From an uncultured Clostridia bacterium (lineage in GTDB: Bacteria; Bacillota; Clostridia; Oscillospirales; Ruminococcaceae): DNA of 42,519 nt. Location of the stretch: assembly GCA_944388075.1 (NCBI GenBank), contig CALXHI010000016.1, positions 1-42,519 of the forward strand. The letters run 5' to 3'. The translations under genes were made by a program, and so were the position numbers. Shown piece by piece: positions 25,929 to 34,365 of this stretch. Each line of letters begins with the position of its first letter. Position 1 is the stretch's first letter. The notes below the pieces were generated by a model. That model worked only from the letters and a program-made list of their open reading frames with translations, was not told the origin of the DNA and ran no database searches.

Positions 25929-28271
25929 ATGACCCTCAAAGAATTGGCCGTCGGTCAATCCGCTGTCATTACACATGTCGGCGGCGAAGGCTCACTTCGA
26001 CAGCATTTCCTCGACATGGGTATGATTCCCGGTGCGGTCGTGACCCTCATGCAGTTTGCTCCGATGGGAGATCCCATGGAACTGCAAATTCATGGCTATG
26101 AATTGACGCTCCGTCTTGCCGATGCGGCACAGATTACCGTTGATTTGAATGTGCCGCCGCCCAAACCCGATGCCCCCATCAAGCTACCGACCCATCGTGA
26201 CCACCCGGGTCTCGGTGAGGGCGGTCGATATCACGAGAAAGCCCACGAGAATCCCGTTCCCAAGGGAACGACCCTTACCTTTGCACTCGCCGGTAACCAG
26301 AACTGCGGCAAAACAACTCTGTTCAACCAATTGACCGGATCCAATCAGCATGTCGGCAATTTCCCCGGCGTGACCGTCGACCAGAAAAGCGGTCCAATCA
26401 AAAATACCGAAAACACCCTCGTCACCGATCTGCCCGGAATCTACTCGCTGTCCCCCTATACCAGCGAAGAGATTGTATCCCGCCGGTTTATTCTCGAATC
26501 GAAACCAACCGGCATCATCAATATCATCGATGGCAACAACATCGAGCGTAACCTATATCTGACCATGCAGCTGCTGGAGTTGGATATCCCGATGGTGCTT
26601 GCACTCAATATGATGGATGAAGTGCGTGGCAACGGCGGTGCCGTCTACATCAATGAAATGGAAATGCTGCTCGGCATCCCGGTTGTGCCGATTTCCGCAG
26701 CGAAAAATGAGGGCGTGGATGAGTTGATTGCACACGCTGTCCATGTGGCGCAGTATCAGGAAAAGCCCGGCCGCACCGATTTCTGCGACAAAAACCGTAA
26801 GGGCGGTGCGCTCCACCGTGCCCTCCACAGCATCATGCACCTGATCGAGGACCATGCCGAAGCTGCCGATATTCCAATCCGTTTTGCAGCATCGAAAGTG
26901 GTAGAAGGCGATACGATGGTGCTCGATGCACTCAAATTGACCGAAAACGAAACCGATATGATCGAGCATATCATTGTGCAGATGGAGCACGAAAGCGGGC
27001 TTGACCGTGCCGCCGCCATTGCCGATATGCGCTTTTCGTTCATTCATTCGCTCTGTGAACGCACGGTCGTCAAGCCCAAAGAAAGCAAAGAGCATCGCCG
27101 CAGTCGTCAGATTGACCGTTTCCTCACCGGAAAGTATACCGCCATCCCTGCTTTCATTTTGATTATCGCTGCCATTTTCTGGCTGACATTTGATGTGATC
27201 GGCGCATGGCTGCAAGGCTTACTCGAAACCGGCATTGAGTGGCTGACCGTGCAAACCGATGCCTTTCTGCAAAGCATCGGCGTCAATGAGGTCATACACT
27301 CCCTCATCATTGATGGCATATTCAATGGTGTGGGTTCTGTTTTGAGTTTCATTCCTATTATAATAGTGCTGTTCTTCTTCCTCTCCTTACTCGAGGACAG
27401 CGGATATATGGCGCGTGTCGCCTTTGTCATGGATAAGCTGTTGCGTAAAATCGGTCTGTCCGGTCGCAGTATTGTGCCCATGCTGATTGGCTTTGGCTGT
27501 ACTGTCCCCGGCGTTATGGCAAGCCGTACGCTCCCCTCCGAGCGTGACCGCAAGATGACCATTCTGCTGACTCCCTTTATGAGCTGTACCGCAAAATTGC
27601 CCATCTACGGCTTTTTCACTGCTGCATTCTTTCCCGAATACAGTGGTCTGATCATGATTGGACTGTATCTGCTCGGTATTGTTGTCGGCATTCTATTTGC
27701 CTTGATCAGCAAACGTACACGCTTTCGGGGAGAGGCAGTGCCGTTCGTAATGGAGCTACCCAATTACCGTATGCCCGGCGCAAAGAACGTCGCTCACCTG
27801 CTTTGGGATAAGGCAAAGGATTTCCTGCAGCGTGCGTTTACGGTCATTTTTGCTGCGTCAATGGTCGTCTGGTTTTTGCAGACATTCAGCTTCCACTTTG
27901 CCGTTGTCACGGATTCGCAGGACAGTATGCTGGCTTCGATTGCCGGTCTACTGGCACCGCTCTTCGCACCGCTCGGATTTGGCGATTGGCGAATCGTCAC
28001 CGCTCTCATCGCCGGCTTTATGGCAAAGGAAAGCGTGGTTTCGACTCTGTCCGTGCTGTTCTCTGCCGAGGCGGCACTTTCTACGGTGCTCTCGCCGGTT
28101 GCAGCGGCATCTCTGCTGGTATTTTGCCTGTTGTATACCCCTTGTGTTGCAGCGATTGCGTCCATCAAACGGGAACTTGGGACAAAATGGGCAGTCTTTG
28201 TCGTAATTGTGCAATGTGCGATTGCCTGGGTCTGCGCCCTGCTCGTCCATCTGATTGGTGTACTGCTCTGA
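25929..28271 (+). CDS. feoB: FeoA-FeoB fusion ferrous iron transporter
   Basis: Imports Fe2+ across the cytoplasmic membrane, suiting an anaerobe. In this 780-aa protein residues 1-75 are an SH3-like FeoA domain (LRQHFLDMGMIPGAVVTL) normally made as a separate protein; a linker of about 40 residues leads to the FeoB G domain: G1 GNQNCGKTT (122-130), G2 GVTVD, G3 DLPG, G4 NMMD, G5 SAAKN. A helical GDI-like region follows, then the membrane core with the conserved GFGCTVPGVMASRTL and FMSCTAKLPIYGFF and a second half with KESVVSTLSVLF. The start has an AAAGGAATTAAAC site. No Fur-type box could be assigned. Confidence 0.95.
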   Translation: MTLKELAVGQSAVITHVGGEGSLRQHFLDMGMIPGAVVTLMQFAPMGDPMELQIHGYELTLRLADAAQITVDLNVPPPKPDAPIKLPTHRDHPGLGEGGRYHEKAHENPVPKGTTLTFALAGNQNCGKTTLFNQLTGSNQHVGNFPGVTVDQKSGPIKNTENTLVTDLPGIYSLSPYTSEEIVSRRFILESKPTGIINIIDGNNIERNLYLTMQLLELDIPMVLALNMMDEVRGNGGAVYINEMEMLLGIPVVPISAAKNEGVDELIAHAVHVAQYQEKPGRTDFCDKNRKGGALHRALHSIMHLIEDHAEAADIPIRFAASKVVEGDTMVLDALKLTENETDMIEHIIVQMEHESGLDRAAAIADMRFSFIHSLCERTVVKPKESKEHRRSRQIDRFLTGKYTAIPAFILIIAAIFWLTFDVIGAWLQGLLETGIEWLTVQTDAFLQSIGVNEVIHSLIIDGIFNGVGSVLSFIPIIIVLFFFLSLLEDSGYMARVAFVMDKLLRKIGLSGRSIVPMLIGFGCTVPGVMASRTLPSERDRKMTILLTPFMSCTAKLPIYGFFTAAFFPEYSGLIMIGLYLLGIVVGILFALISKRTRFRGEAVPFVMELPNYRMPGAKNVAHLLWDKAKDFLQRAFTVIFAASMVVWFLQTFSFHFAVVTDSQDSMLASIAGLLAPLFAPLGFGDWRIVTALIAGFMAKESVVSTLSVLFSAEAALSTVLSPVAAASLLVFCLLYTPCVAAIASIKRELGTKWAVFVVIVQCAIAWVCALLVHLIGVLL

Positions 28272-28273
28272 CC

Positions 28274-28302
28274 TTGACAACACCGTCATTTCATTGTATA
28301 AT
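28274..28302 (+). promoter_or_regulatory. Consensus sigma-A promoter of the aminotransferase gene
   Basis: TTGACA (28274-28279), 17 bases, TATAAT (28297-28302); it begins 3 bases after the feoAB stop. Confidence 0.85.
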
Positions 28303-28348
28303 GCTAATATCGGTCACCCGATGGATTCTGTTTTAGAAAAGAGGATGT

Positions 28349-29551
28349 ATGATGTCATTTGAACCTTGTAATGCTGCTATGCTCGCTTTGGGACAGGCTC
28401 CCTCCGTCATTCGTGAAACCTTTGAATACGGCAACAAGCGTGCCACCGAAATCGGACGGGAAAATGTATTCGATTTCAGCCTCGGCAATCCGAGTGTTGC
28501 ACCGCCGGAATCCGTCCATGATTCCATGCGCAAGCTGATGGACGAAATCCCTTCGGTTGCACTCCACAGCTATACCTCCGCTGTCGGCGCAGAACCTGTC
28601 CGTGCCGCCATCGCTTCCGATATCAATACCCGCTATCAGGCAGGCGTTTCTGCCGGCGACATCTATATGACCTGCGGTGCGGCTGCATCGCTGACCGTAA
28701 CGCTCCATGCGATTCTCTGTCCGGGCGATGTGTGCATGACCTTTGCGCCGTTTTTCCCGGAGTACCGTGTGTTCGTAGAAAAAACCGGTGCAACCTTCGA
28801 GATCGTACCGGCCGATACCGTTCACTTTCAGATAAACCTCGAGGCATTTCGGAAGATGGTTTCCCCTGCTACCAAAGCAATTCTCATCAATACCCCGAAT
28901 AACCCGACCGGCGTGATCTATACCGAGGAAAATCTCAAGGCTCTCTGCGATATCCTGCGGGAAAAATCTGCGGAGTACGGTCATCCGATTTACCTGATCG
29001 CCGATGAGCCGTATCGGGAGCTGGTCTATGATGATACCGCCGTTGTCCCCTACCTGACCAACCTCTATGCCAACACTTTTGTCTGCTATTCGTATAGCAA
29101 ATCTCTGTCGTTGCCCGGTGAGCGCATCGGTTATATTGTCGTGTCGCCGACCATGGAGCAGCAGCGGATGCTGTATGCTGCCGTCTGCGGTGCAGGCCGT
29201 GCACTGGGCTTTGTCTGTGCACCGAGCCTCATGCAGCGTGTGGTTGCCGAAAATCTCGGTAAGACCGCAGACCTCGCCGTTTACCGTAAGAACCGTGATT
29301 TGCTCTATCACGCACTAACCGCCTATGGCTATCGCTGCATCTATCCCGACGGTGCGTTTTATCTGTTTGTGCAGGCACTCGAGCCGGATGCCAATGCGTT
29401 CTGCCAAAGGGCAAGAGACTATGAGCTGCTACTCGTGCCTTCCGATTCGTTTGGCTGTGAGGGCTTTGTCCGGATTTCTTACTGCGTTACAACCGAGATG
29501 ATCGAGCGCAGCCTGCCGGCATTTGAACAGCTTGCCGCTGCTTACCGCTAA
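28349..29551 (+). CDS. PLP-dependent class I/II aminotransferase (aspartate-aminotransferase-like)
   Basis: A pyridoxal-phosphate aminotransferase of fold type I, 400 aa. The segment NTPNNPTGVIY binds the cofactor, ADEPYREL carries the Asp that pairs with the pyridine nitrogen, and the Schiff-base lysine lies in CYSYSKSLSLPGERIGY (about residue 241). The C-terminal arginine motif is FVRISYC. Substrate specificity cannot be read from sequence; many clostridial relatives are annotated as aspartate aminotransferase. Two adjacent ATGs (28349, 28352) follow AAAGAGGATGT; either could be used. The gene is monocistronic, with its own promoter and terminator. Confidence 0.9.
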   Translation: MMSFEPCNAAMLALGQAPSVIRETFEYGNKRATEIGRENVFDFSLGNPSVAPPESVHDSMRKLMDEIPSVALHSYTSAVGAEPVRAAIASDINTRYQAGVSAGDIYMTCGAAASLTVTLHAILCPGDVCMTFAPFFPEYRVFVEKTGATFEIVPADTVHFQINLEAFRKMVSPATKAILINTPNNPTGVIYTEENLKALCDILREKSAEYGHPIYLIADEPYRELVYDDTAVVPYLTNLYANTFVCYSYSKSLSLPGERIGYIVVSPTMEQQRMLYAAVCGAGRALGFVCAPSLMQRVVAENLGKTADLAVYRKNRDLLYHALTAYGYRCIYPDGAFYLFVQALEPDANAFCQRARDYELLLVPSDSFGCEGFVRISYCVTTEMIERSLPAFEQLAAAYR

Positions 29552-29586
29552 TATACAGATCAGCAAAAAATCACAGAAAACAATTT

Positions 29587-29628
29587 GCCATGCGGTGCAT
29601 TCTGAACAGATTCCGCATGGCTTTTTTT
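29587..29628 (+). terminator. Rho-independent terminator of the aminotransferase gene
   Basis: Stem GCCATGCGG (29587-29595) with CCGCATGGC (29613-29621), 17-base loop, followed by seven T residues. Confidence 0.9.
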
Positions 29629-29689
29629 GTCATTTTAGCCAAACATTTTTTGGTTGTCCTGAAATTTGCCCGGAAGTGGAAATTGGGGC

Positions 29690-29718
29690 TTGACAAGAGA
29701 TAGAATCTATGATATAAT
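29690..29718 (+). promoter_or_regulatory. Consensus sigma-A promoter of the nrdG-nrdD-trxB operon
   Basis: TTGACA (29690-29695), 17 bases, TATAAT (29713-29718). The expected transcription start is about 29725, with a leader of roughly 115 bases that carries the NrdR boxes. Confidence 0.88.
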
Positions 29719-29728
29719 ACAGATACGC

Positions 29729-29776
29729 ACACGATTTATAGTAGGTAATATGCAATCAAAACACTATATCTTGTGT
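29729..29776 (+). promoter_or_regulatory. Tandem NrdR boxes
   Basis: Box 1 ACACGATTTATAGTAG (29729-29744) matches the NrdR consensus acaCwAtATaTwGtgt at 12 of 16 positions; box 2 ACACTATATCTTGTGT (29761-29776) matches 15 of 16. They are 32 bp apart start to start (about three helical turns), the usual NrdR geometry, and lie just after the -10. NrdR represses ribonucleotide reductase genes when dATP is high. A further ACAC-N8-GTGT site at 29797-29812 is off phase. Confidence 0.8.
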
Positions 29777-29839
29777 TTTGCATATGAAAGTGCCAAACAC
29801 AAAATCTCGTGTCCATGTGGCAAAAAGGAGGGAAACAGC

Positions 29840-30541
29840 TTGAAAATCGCAGGTTTACAAAAGCTCACGCTGCTCGATTTTCCCGGAAAAACTGCGTGTA
29901 CGATTTTTGTACGAGGCTGTAATTTCCGCTGTCCCTTCTGCCACAATGCCGGACTGGTCACGCAGGACTGTAGCGAGGAAATCTCCATGGACTCGCTGCT
30001 CGCATTTCTCAAGAAACGAATCGGCTTGCTTGACGGCGTTTGTGTCACTGGCGGTGAACCGCTGCTTCAGCACGATTTGCTGCCATTTTTGCAAACGGTA
30101 CATGCCATGGGCTATGCCGTTAAGCTCGACACCAACGGCAGCTGTCCGGACAAGCTCCGATCTGCTGTCGAATCCGGCTGTGTCGATATGGTTGCCATGG
30201 ACATCAAGAATTCACCCGAAAAATATGCCGTGACGGCCGGAACGGAGCGCATTCGCATGGATGAGATTCACGAGAGTGTTCGATTCTTACTGCAAGACAC
30301 CGTACCCTATGAGTTCCGCACGACAGTCGTCAAGGATTTCCATACCGATGCCGATTTTCACCGGATCGGGCAATGGATTCGGGGCGCAAAAGCCTACTAT
30401 CTGCAAGCGTTTCGTGACTCCGGTCACCTCATACAGCCCGATCTGACCGGCTGTTCCGATGCAGAAATGCAACGATTTTTGCAAATTGTTCGCAGCTATG
30501 TACCGCAAGCCGCCCTTCGGGGTATTGACCCCATAAACTGA
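29840..30541 (+). CDS. nrdG: Anaerobic ribonucleoside-triphosphate reductase activating protein (NrdG)
   Basis: Radical SAM enzyme that installs the glycyl radical on NrdD. The 233-aa protein carries the 4Fe-4S motif CNFRCPFC (residues 27-34), VTGGEPLLQ, and the N-terminus KIAGLQKLTLLDFPGKTACTIFVRG of the clostridial type, longer than E. coli NrdG (154 aa). The TTG at 29840 is chosen because AAAGGAGGGAAACAGC directly precedes it and the family N-terminus begins there; ATG codons upstream would add residues from the operator leader. nrdD follows after 18 bp. Gene order is activase first, the opposite of E. coli. Confidence 0.92.
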   Translation: MKIAGLQKLTLLDFPGKTACTIFVRGCNFRCPFCHNAGLVTQDCSEEISMDSLLAFLKKRIGLLDGVCVTGGEPLLQHDLLPFLQTVHAMGYAVKLDTNGSCPDKLRSAVESGCVDMVAMDIKNSPEKYAVTAGTERIRMDEIHESVRFLLQDTVPYEFRTTVVKDFHTDADFHRIGQWIRGAKAYYLQAFRDSGHLIQPDLTGCSDAEMQRFLQIVRSYVPQAALRGIDPIN

Positions 30542-30559
30542 AAGAAAAGAGGAATTGCC

Positions 30560-32971
30560 ATGTATCAAGTATCCAAACGTGACGGTCAAACCGTTGCATT
30601 CGAGCTTTCTAAGATCTCTGCTGCCATCCGAAAGGCATTCGATGCCCAAAACAAACAGTATCATCCCGATATCATCGACCTCCTCGCCTTGAAGGTCACC
30701 GCACATTTTGAGCCGAAAATCAAGAACGATATGATCACCGTGGAGGAGATTCAGGACTCCGTCGAGGCTGTTCTCAGTGAGGCAGGCTATGGCGATGTTG
30801 CAAAGGCATATATCCTCTATCGCAAGCAGCGGGAAAAGCTGAGAAACCTGCGATCCACCATCCTCGATTACAAGGAAATCGTAGACAGCTATGTCAAGGT
30901 CAGCGATTGGCGTGTAAAGGAAAACTCTACCGTCACCTACTCTGTCGGCGGCTTGATTCTCAACAACTCCGGTGCGATTACTGCGCACTACTGGCTCTCC
31001 GAAATCTATGACGAGGAGATTGCCAATGCCCATCGCAATGCTGACATTCATCTGCACGACCTCTCCATGCTGACCGGTTACTGTGCCGGTTGGTCGCTCA
31101 AGCAGCTGATTCAGGAGGGCTTGGGCGGTGTCGAGGGCAAGATTACCTCCGCTCCGGCAAAGCACCTTGCAACCCTCTGCAACCAGATGGTCAACTTTCT
31201 CGGTATCATGCAGAATGAGTGGGCAGGCGCACAGGCGTTCTCCTCCTTCGATACCTACCTTGCTCCGTTCGTCAAGGCGGATAATCTCCCCTATGATCAG
31301 GTCAAAAAGTGCATCGAGTCCTTTATCTTCGGTGTCAATACGCCCTCTCGTTGGGGTACGCAGGCACCGTTCTCCAACATCACCCTCGACTGGACGGTTC
31401 CGGACGATCTCGCCGAAGTCGAGTGCATTGTTGGCGGTAAGCCCGCCGGTTTCCGCTATAAGGACTGCAAAAGGGAAATGGATATGGTCAACAAGGCCTT
31501 TATCGAAACCATGATTGAGGGCGATGCCCATGGCCGTGGCTTCCAGTATCCGATTCCGACCTACTCGATCACCAAGGACTTCGATTGGTCCGATACCGAG
31601 AACAACCGCCTGTTGTTTGAGATGACCGCCAAGTACGGTACGCCTTATTTCTCCAATTATATCAACTCCGATATGCAGCCCAGTGATGTGCGCAGCATGT
31701 GCTGCCGTCTGCGGCTTGACCTGCGGGAACTGCGCAAAAAGACCGGCGGTTTCTTCGGTAGTGGTGAATCGACCGGTTCGATCGGTGTGGTCACCATCAA
31801 TATGCCCCGTATTGCCTATCTTGCAGAGAATGAGCAGGACTTCTATCAGCGTCTTGACAAACTGATGGACATTGCCGCTCGCAGCTTGAAGGTCAAGCGT
31901 ACTATCATCACCAAGCTGCTGAATGAGGGTCTGTACCCCTATACCAAACGCTACTTGGGCTCGCTCGACAACCACTTCTCGACCATCGGTTTGATCGGTA
32001 TGAATGAGGTGGGCTTGAATGCCAAGTGGCTGCGCAAAGATCTCACTCATACCGAAACACAGATCTTCACCAAGCAGGTGCTCGACCATATGCGGGAGCG
32101 TCTCTCCGATTATCAGGAGATGTACGGCGACCTCTATAACCTCGAGGCAACGCCTGCCGAGTCTACGACGTATCGCTTTGCCAAGCACGATGTGCAGCGG
32201 TATCCCGATATCATCACCGCAGCAAAGCCCGGTGACACCCCCTACTACACCAACAGCTCTCATCTGCCTGTCGGCTACACCGAAGATATTTTCTCCGCGC
32301 TTGACATTCAGGATGAACTTCAGACTTGCTATACCTCCGGTACGGTGTTCCATGCTTTCCTCGGAGAAAAGCTGCCCGACTGGAAAGCGGCTGCAACGCT
32401 CGTCCGCAAGATTGCAGAGAACTATAAGCTCCCCTACTACACGCTCTCCCCGACCTATTCTGTTTGCCGTAACCATGGCTACCTCACAGGCGAACAGCCT
32501 GTCTGCCCGCATTGCGGTGCGGAAACCGAAGTGTATAGCCGTATCACCGGCTACTACCGCCCAGTCAAAAACTTCAATGACGGTAAGGCACAGGAATTCA
32601 AGGATCGCCGTGTCTATAATATCGAAACCTCTGTCTGCAAGCGTGAGGGCGCAAAAGCTGTTCCGGAGTCTGTTGAAAGCGTTCGTACAACCGATGCCAA
32701 CGGTTCTGTTCTGCTGTTCGCAACTGCCACCTGCCCGAATTGCCGTATGGCAGAACGCTTCCTCACCGATGCCGGTATCGCCTATACCAAACTGATTGCC
32801 GAGGAGCATGCCGATCTCGTTGCCAAGTATGGTGTCAAGCAAGCCCCGACACTGGTTCTGGTCGATGGGGATGACTTCGAGCGAGTGGTCAATGTGTCTA
32901 ATATCCGTCGCTTTGTCGAACAGCTTGCCACTTCTGCTTCCGGCGATGCCGACAGCACTGCAAGCGTATGA
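30560..32971 (+). CDS. nrdD: Class III anaerobic ribonucleoside-triphosphate reductase fused to a thioredoxin/glutaredoxin-like domain
   Basis: Reduces ribonucleotides to deoxyribonucleotides with a glycyl radical in oxygen-free cells. In this 803-aa protein residues 1-90 are an ATP cone (RDGQTVAFELSKISAAIRKAF); the catalytic barrel includes NADIHLHDLSMLTGYCAGW, FGVNTPSRWGTQAPFSNI and SMCCRLRLD. Near the C-terminus are a zinc-site segment (CRNH...CPHCG) and the radical glycine in SRITGYYRPV (about 664). The last about 88 residues (from 716) are an added redoxin: VLLFATATCPNCRMAERFL with a CPNC active site (725-728) and the cis-proline segment KQAPTLVLVDG. It probably reduces the active-site disulfide in cis. 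Its stop overlaps the next start (ATGA). Confidence 0.93.
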   Translation: MYQVSKRDGQTVAFELSKISAAIRKAFDAQNKQYHPDIIDLLALKVTAHFEPKIKNDMITVEEIQDSVEAVLSEAGYGDVAKAYILYRKQREKLRNLRSTILDYKEIVDSYVKVSDWRVKENSTVTYSVGGLILNNSGAITAHYWLSEIYDEEIANAHRNADIHLHDLSMLTGYCAGWSLKQLIQEGLGGVEGKITSAPAKHLATLCNQMVNFLGIMQNEWAGAQAFSSFDTYLAPFVKADNLPYDQVKKCIESFIFGVNTPSRWGTQAPFSNITLDWTVPDDLAEVECIVGGKPAGFRYKDCKREMDMVNKAFIETMIEGDAHGRGFQYPIPTYSITKDFDWSDTENNRLLFEMTAKYGTPYFSNYINSDMQPSDVRSMCCRLRLDLRELRKKTGGFFGSGESTGSIGVVTINMPRIAYLAENEQDFYQRLDKLMDIAARSLKVKRTIITKLLNEGLYPYTKRYLGSLDNHFSTIGLIGMNEVGLNAKWLRKDLTHTETQIFTKQVLDHMRERLSDYQEMYGDLYNLEATPAESTTYRFAKHDVQRYPDIITAAKPGDTPYYTNSSHLPVGYTEDIFSALDIQDELQTCYTSGTVFHAFLGEKLPDWKAAATLVRKIAENYKLPYYTLSPTYSVCRNHGYLTGEQPVCPHCGAETEVYSRITGYYRPVKNFNDGKAQEFKDRRVYNIETSVCKREGAKAVPESVESVRTTDANGSVLLFATATCPNCRMAERFLTDAGIAYTKLIAEEHADLVAKYGVKQAPTLVLVDGDDFERVVNVSNIRRFVEQLATSASGDADSTASV

Positions 32972-33882
32972 GCAGTTTGTATGATATTGTAGTCGTTGGG
33001 TCGGGTCCTGCTGGCCTGACGGCTGCGCTCTATGCCAGACGTGCCGGAAAAACGGTTCTCGTCCTCGAAAAGGAGAACTTCGGCGGACAGATTACCTACT
33101 CCCCGAACATTGAGAACTACCCCTCCGAGCGTTCCATGAGCGGTGCGGCATTTGCCGAAAAGCTGCTCGCACAGGTACAGGATTTCGGTGCAGTACTGGA
33201 GCTTGATACTGTGCGCCATATTACACCGCAGGACAATACATTCCAAATTACCGGCGAATACGGCTGCTATACCGCCCGTGCCGTTATCCTCGCAACCGGC
33301 TCTCGCCATCGTATGCTCGGACTGCCGCATGAGGAAGAACTGGTCGGTGCCGGTGTATGCTACTGCGCCGTTTGTGATGGTGCTTTCTACAAGAATCAGC
33401 ATGTTGCTATTGTCGGCGGCGGCAATACTGCTTTGCAGGATGCTGTACTGCTTTCCGACCTCTGTACCTCGGTGACTATTGTGCAGAATCTCCCGGATCT
33501 GACCGGCGATACTGTGCTGCAAGAAAAGGTTGCAAGGCTTGAAAATGTTCGGATTCGCACCAACACCATCGTGTCTACACTCCATGGCGACAGCGAACTG
33601 CAAGGCATTACCATTCGCTCGATCGATACCAATCAGGAGGAACGGCTTGATGTGACCGGTTTGTTTGTAGCCATCGGGCAGATTCCCGAAACCGAACCCT
33701 TTGCACGGCTCTCTGCGCAGGATTCGCATGGCTATATCATCGCCAATGAACAGTGCTTGACCGATACACCCGGTATCTTTGTTGCAGGTGATTGCCGTAC
33801 CAAACCTGTGCGTCAAATCGTCACCGCAACCGCCGATGGTGCAACCGCAGCATTTGCCGCTTGCCAATATCTTGATCGTTGA
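32968..33882 (+). CDS. trxB: TrxB-like flavoprotein disulfide reductase, without the NADPH arginine motif
   Basis: A 304-aa FAD protein of the low-molecular-weight thioredoxin reductase family. It has FAD motifs (VVGSGPAGLTAALYARRAG; GIFVAGDCR), the redox dithiol CAVC (133-136) and GGGNTALQDAVLLS. Classical NADPH enzymes then have HRRDxxRA; here the equivalent stretch is VQNLPDLTGD, with no arginines, so NADPH may not be the donor. Clostridia are known to have ferredoxin-linked and other non-NADPH relatives. The gene overlaps nrdD by 4 bases (ATGA), so its obvious partner is the CPNC redoxin domain on NrdD. The donor is inferred, not shown. Confidence 0.9.
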   Translation: MSSLYDIVVVGSGPAGLTAALYARRAGKTVLVLEKENFGGQITYSPNIENYPSERSMSGAAFAEKLLAQVQDFGAVLELDTVRHITPQDNTFQITGEYGCYTARAVILATGSRHRMLGLPHEEELVGAGVCYCAVCDGAFYKNQHVAIVGGGNTALQDAVLLSDLCTSVTIVQNLPDLTGDTVLQEKVARLENVRIRTNTIVSTLHGDSELQGITIRSIDTNQEERLDVTGLFVAIGQIPETEPFARLSAQDSHGYIIANEQCLTDTPGIFVAGDCRTKPVRQIVTATADGATAAFAACQYLDR

Positions 33883-33884
33883 AC

Positions 33885-33920
33885 AAATCCCTCATGCCAC
33901 GCTTTGGTATGAGGGATTTT
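33885..33920 (+). terminator. Rho-independent terminator of the nrd operon
   Basis: Fourteen-pair stem AAATCCCTCATGCC (33885-33898) with GGTATGAGGGATTT (33906-33919), one G-T pair, 7-base loop, T tail. It follows the trxB stop immediately. Confidence 0.92.
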
Positions 33921-34186
33921 TGATGCCGGATGGAAACGAGTTTGCTGCCTACCCGAAAGACGCCTGTGAAACTCCATAAGATCTTCTGCAATGTCGTGGT
34001 GTTCATATATTGAATGATCCAAATCGATCCAATGATATTGTTATCTGGATTGCAGATGTTGTAACCGGAAAACGTGGCGGAACGGTTTTGCTTGCTATCA
34101 ATACCTTTGCACCGCTGGAATCCTTTTGCTGTATTTTCTGTCTTACAAACTATCCTGTAAGCTTTATCTGAAAGGAGTTGAAGAGC
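33921..34186. other. Gene-free stretch, possible coding remnant
   Basis: No convincing gene. One plus-strand frame is open from about 33980 to 34171 and reads RSNDIVIWIADVVTGKRGGTVLLAIN, which has a protein-like look, but it lacks a start with a ribosome binding site and ends before the AAAGGAG at 34171-34177. It may be a decayed gene at the border of the surface-protein cluster. Confidence 0.35.
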
Positions 34187-34357
34187 TTGACGAACGATAA
34201 CAAAACGATCGCCTTACGGTTTGTGATTTTCTATACACTGGCAATTCTGCCCCTTGTGATATTGACGCCAAAGCTCAGCAATACATTGCTGCTAAAGAAA
34301 AAAATTTTTGCAATCAAAAAGCACCTCAAACAAGTTGGGGTGCTTTCCGTTTTCTGA
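34187..34357 (+). CDS. Possible small membrane protein (56 aa)
   Basis: A TTG codon at 34187 follows AAAGGAGTTGAAGAGC, a good ribosome binding site. The frame encodes a 56-aa peptide with one hydrophobic span (RFVIFYTLAILPLVIL) and a basic tail (LLLKKKIFAIKKHLKQ). Against it: no promoter is seen, the 3' part runs through the terminator of the opposite-strand operon, and no homologue is recognised. It could be the start of a truncated longer membrane protein. Confidence 0.3.
   Translation: MTNDNKTIALRFVIFYTLAILPLVILTPKLSNTLLLKKKIFAIKKHLKQVGVLSVF
34316..34346 (-). terminator. Terminator of the minus-strand surface-protein operon
   Basis: Minus-strand stem AGCACCCC / GAGGTGCT (arms at 34344-34337 and 34327-34320, one G-T pair) followed by TTTTT. 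It is about 20 bases after the stop of the LPQTG protein. Confidence 0.8.
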
Positions 34358-34365
34358 CCGTCATC

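Noticed and set aside
29797..29812. Third ACAC-N8-GTGT site as an additional NrdR box
   Set aside because: It is 36 bp from box 2, not on the same helical face, and its centre does not fit the consensus.
30287..32842. 851-codon open frame opposite nrdG/nrdD
   Set aside because: Antisense shadow of a strongly biased gene, spanning two real genes and lacking any recognisable domain.
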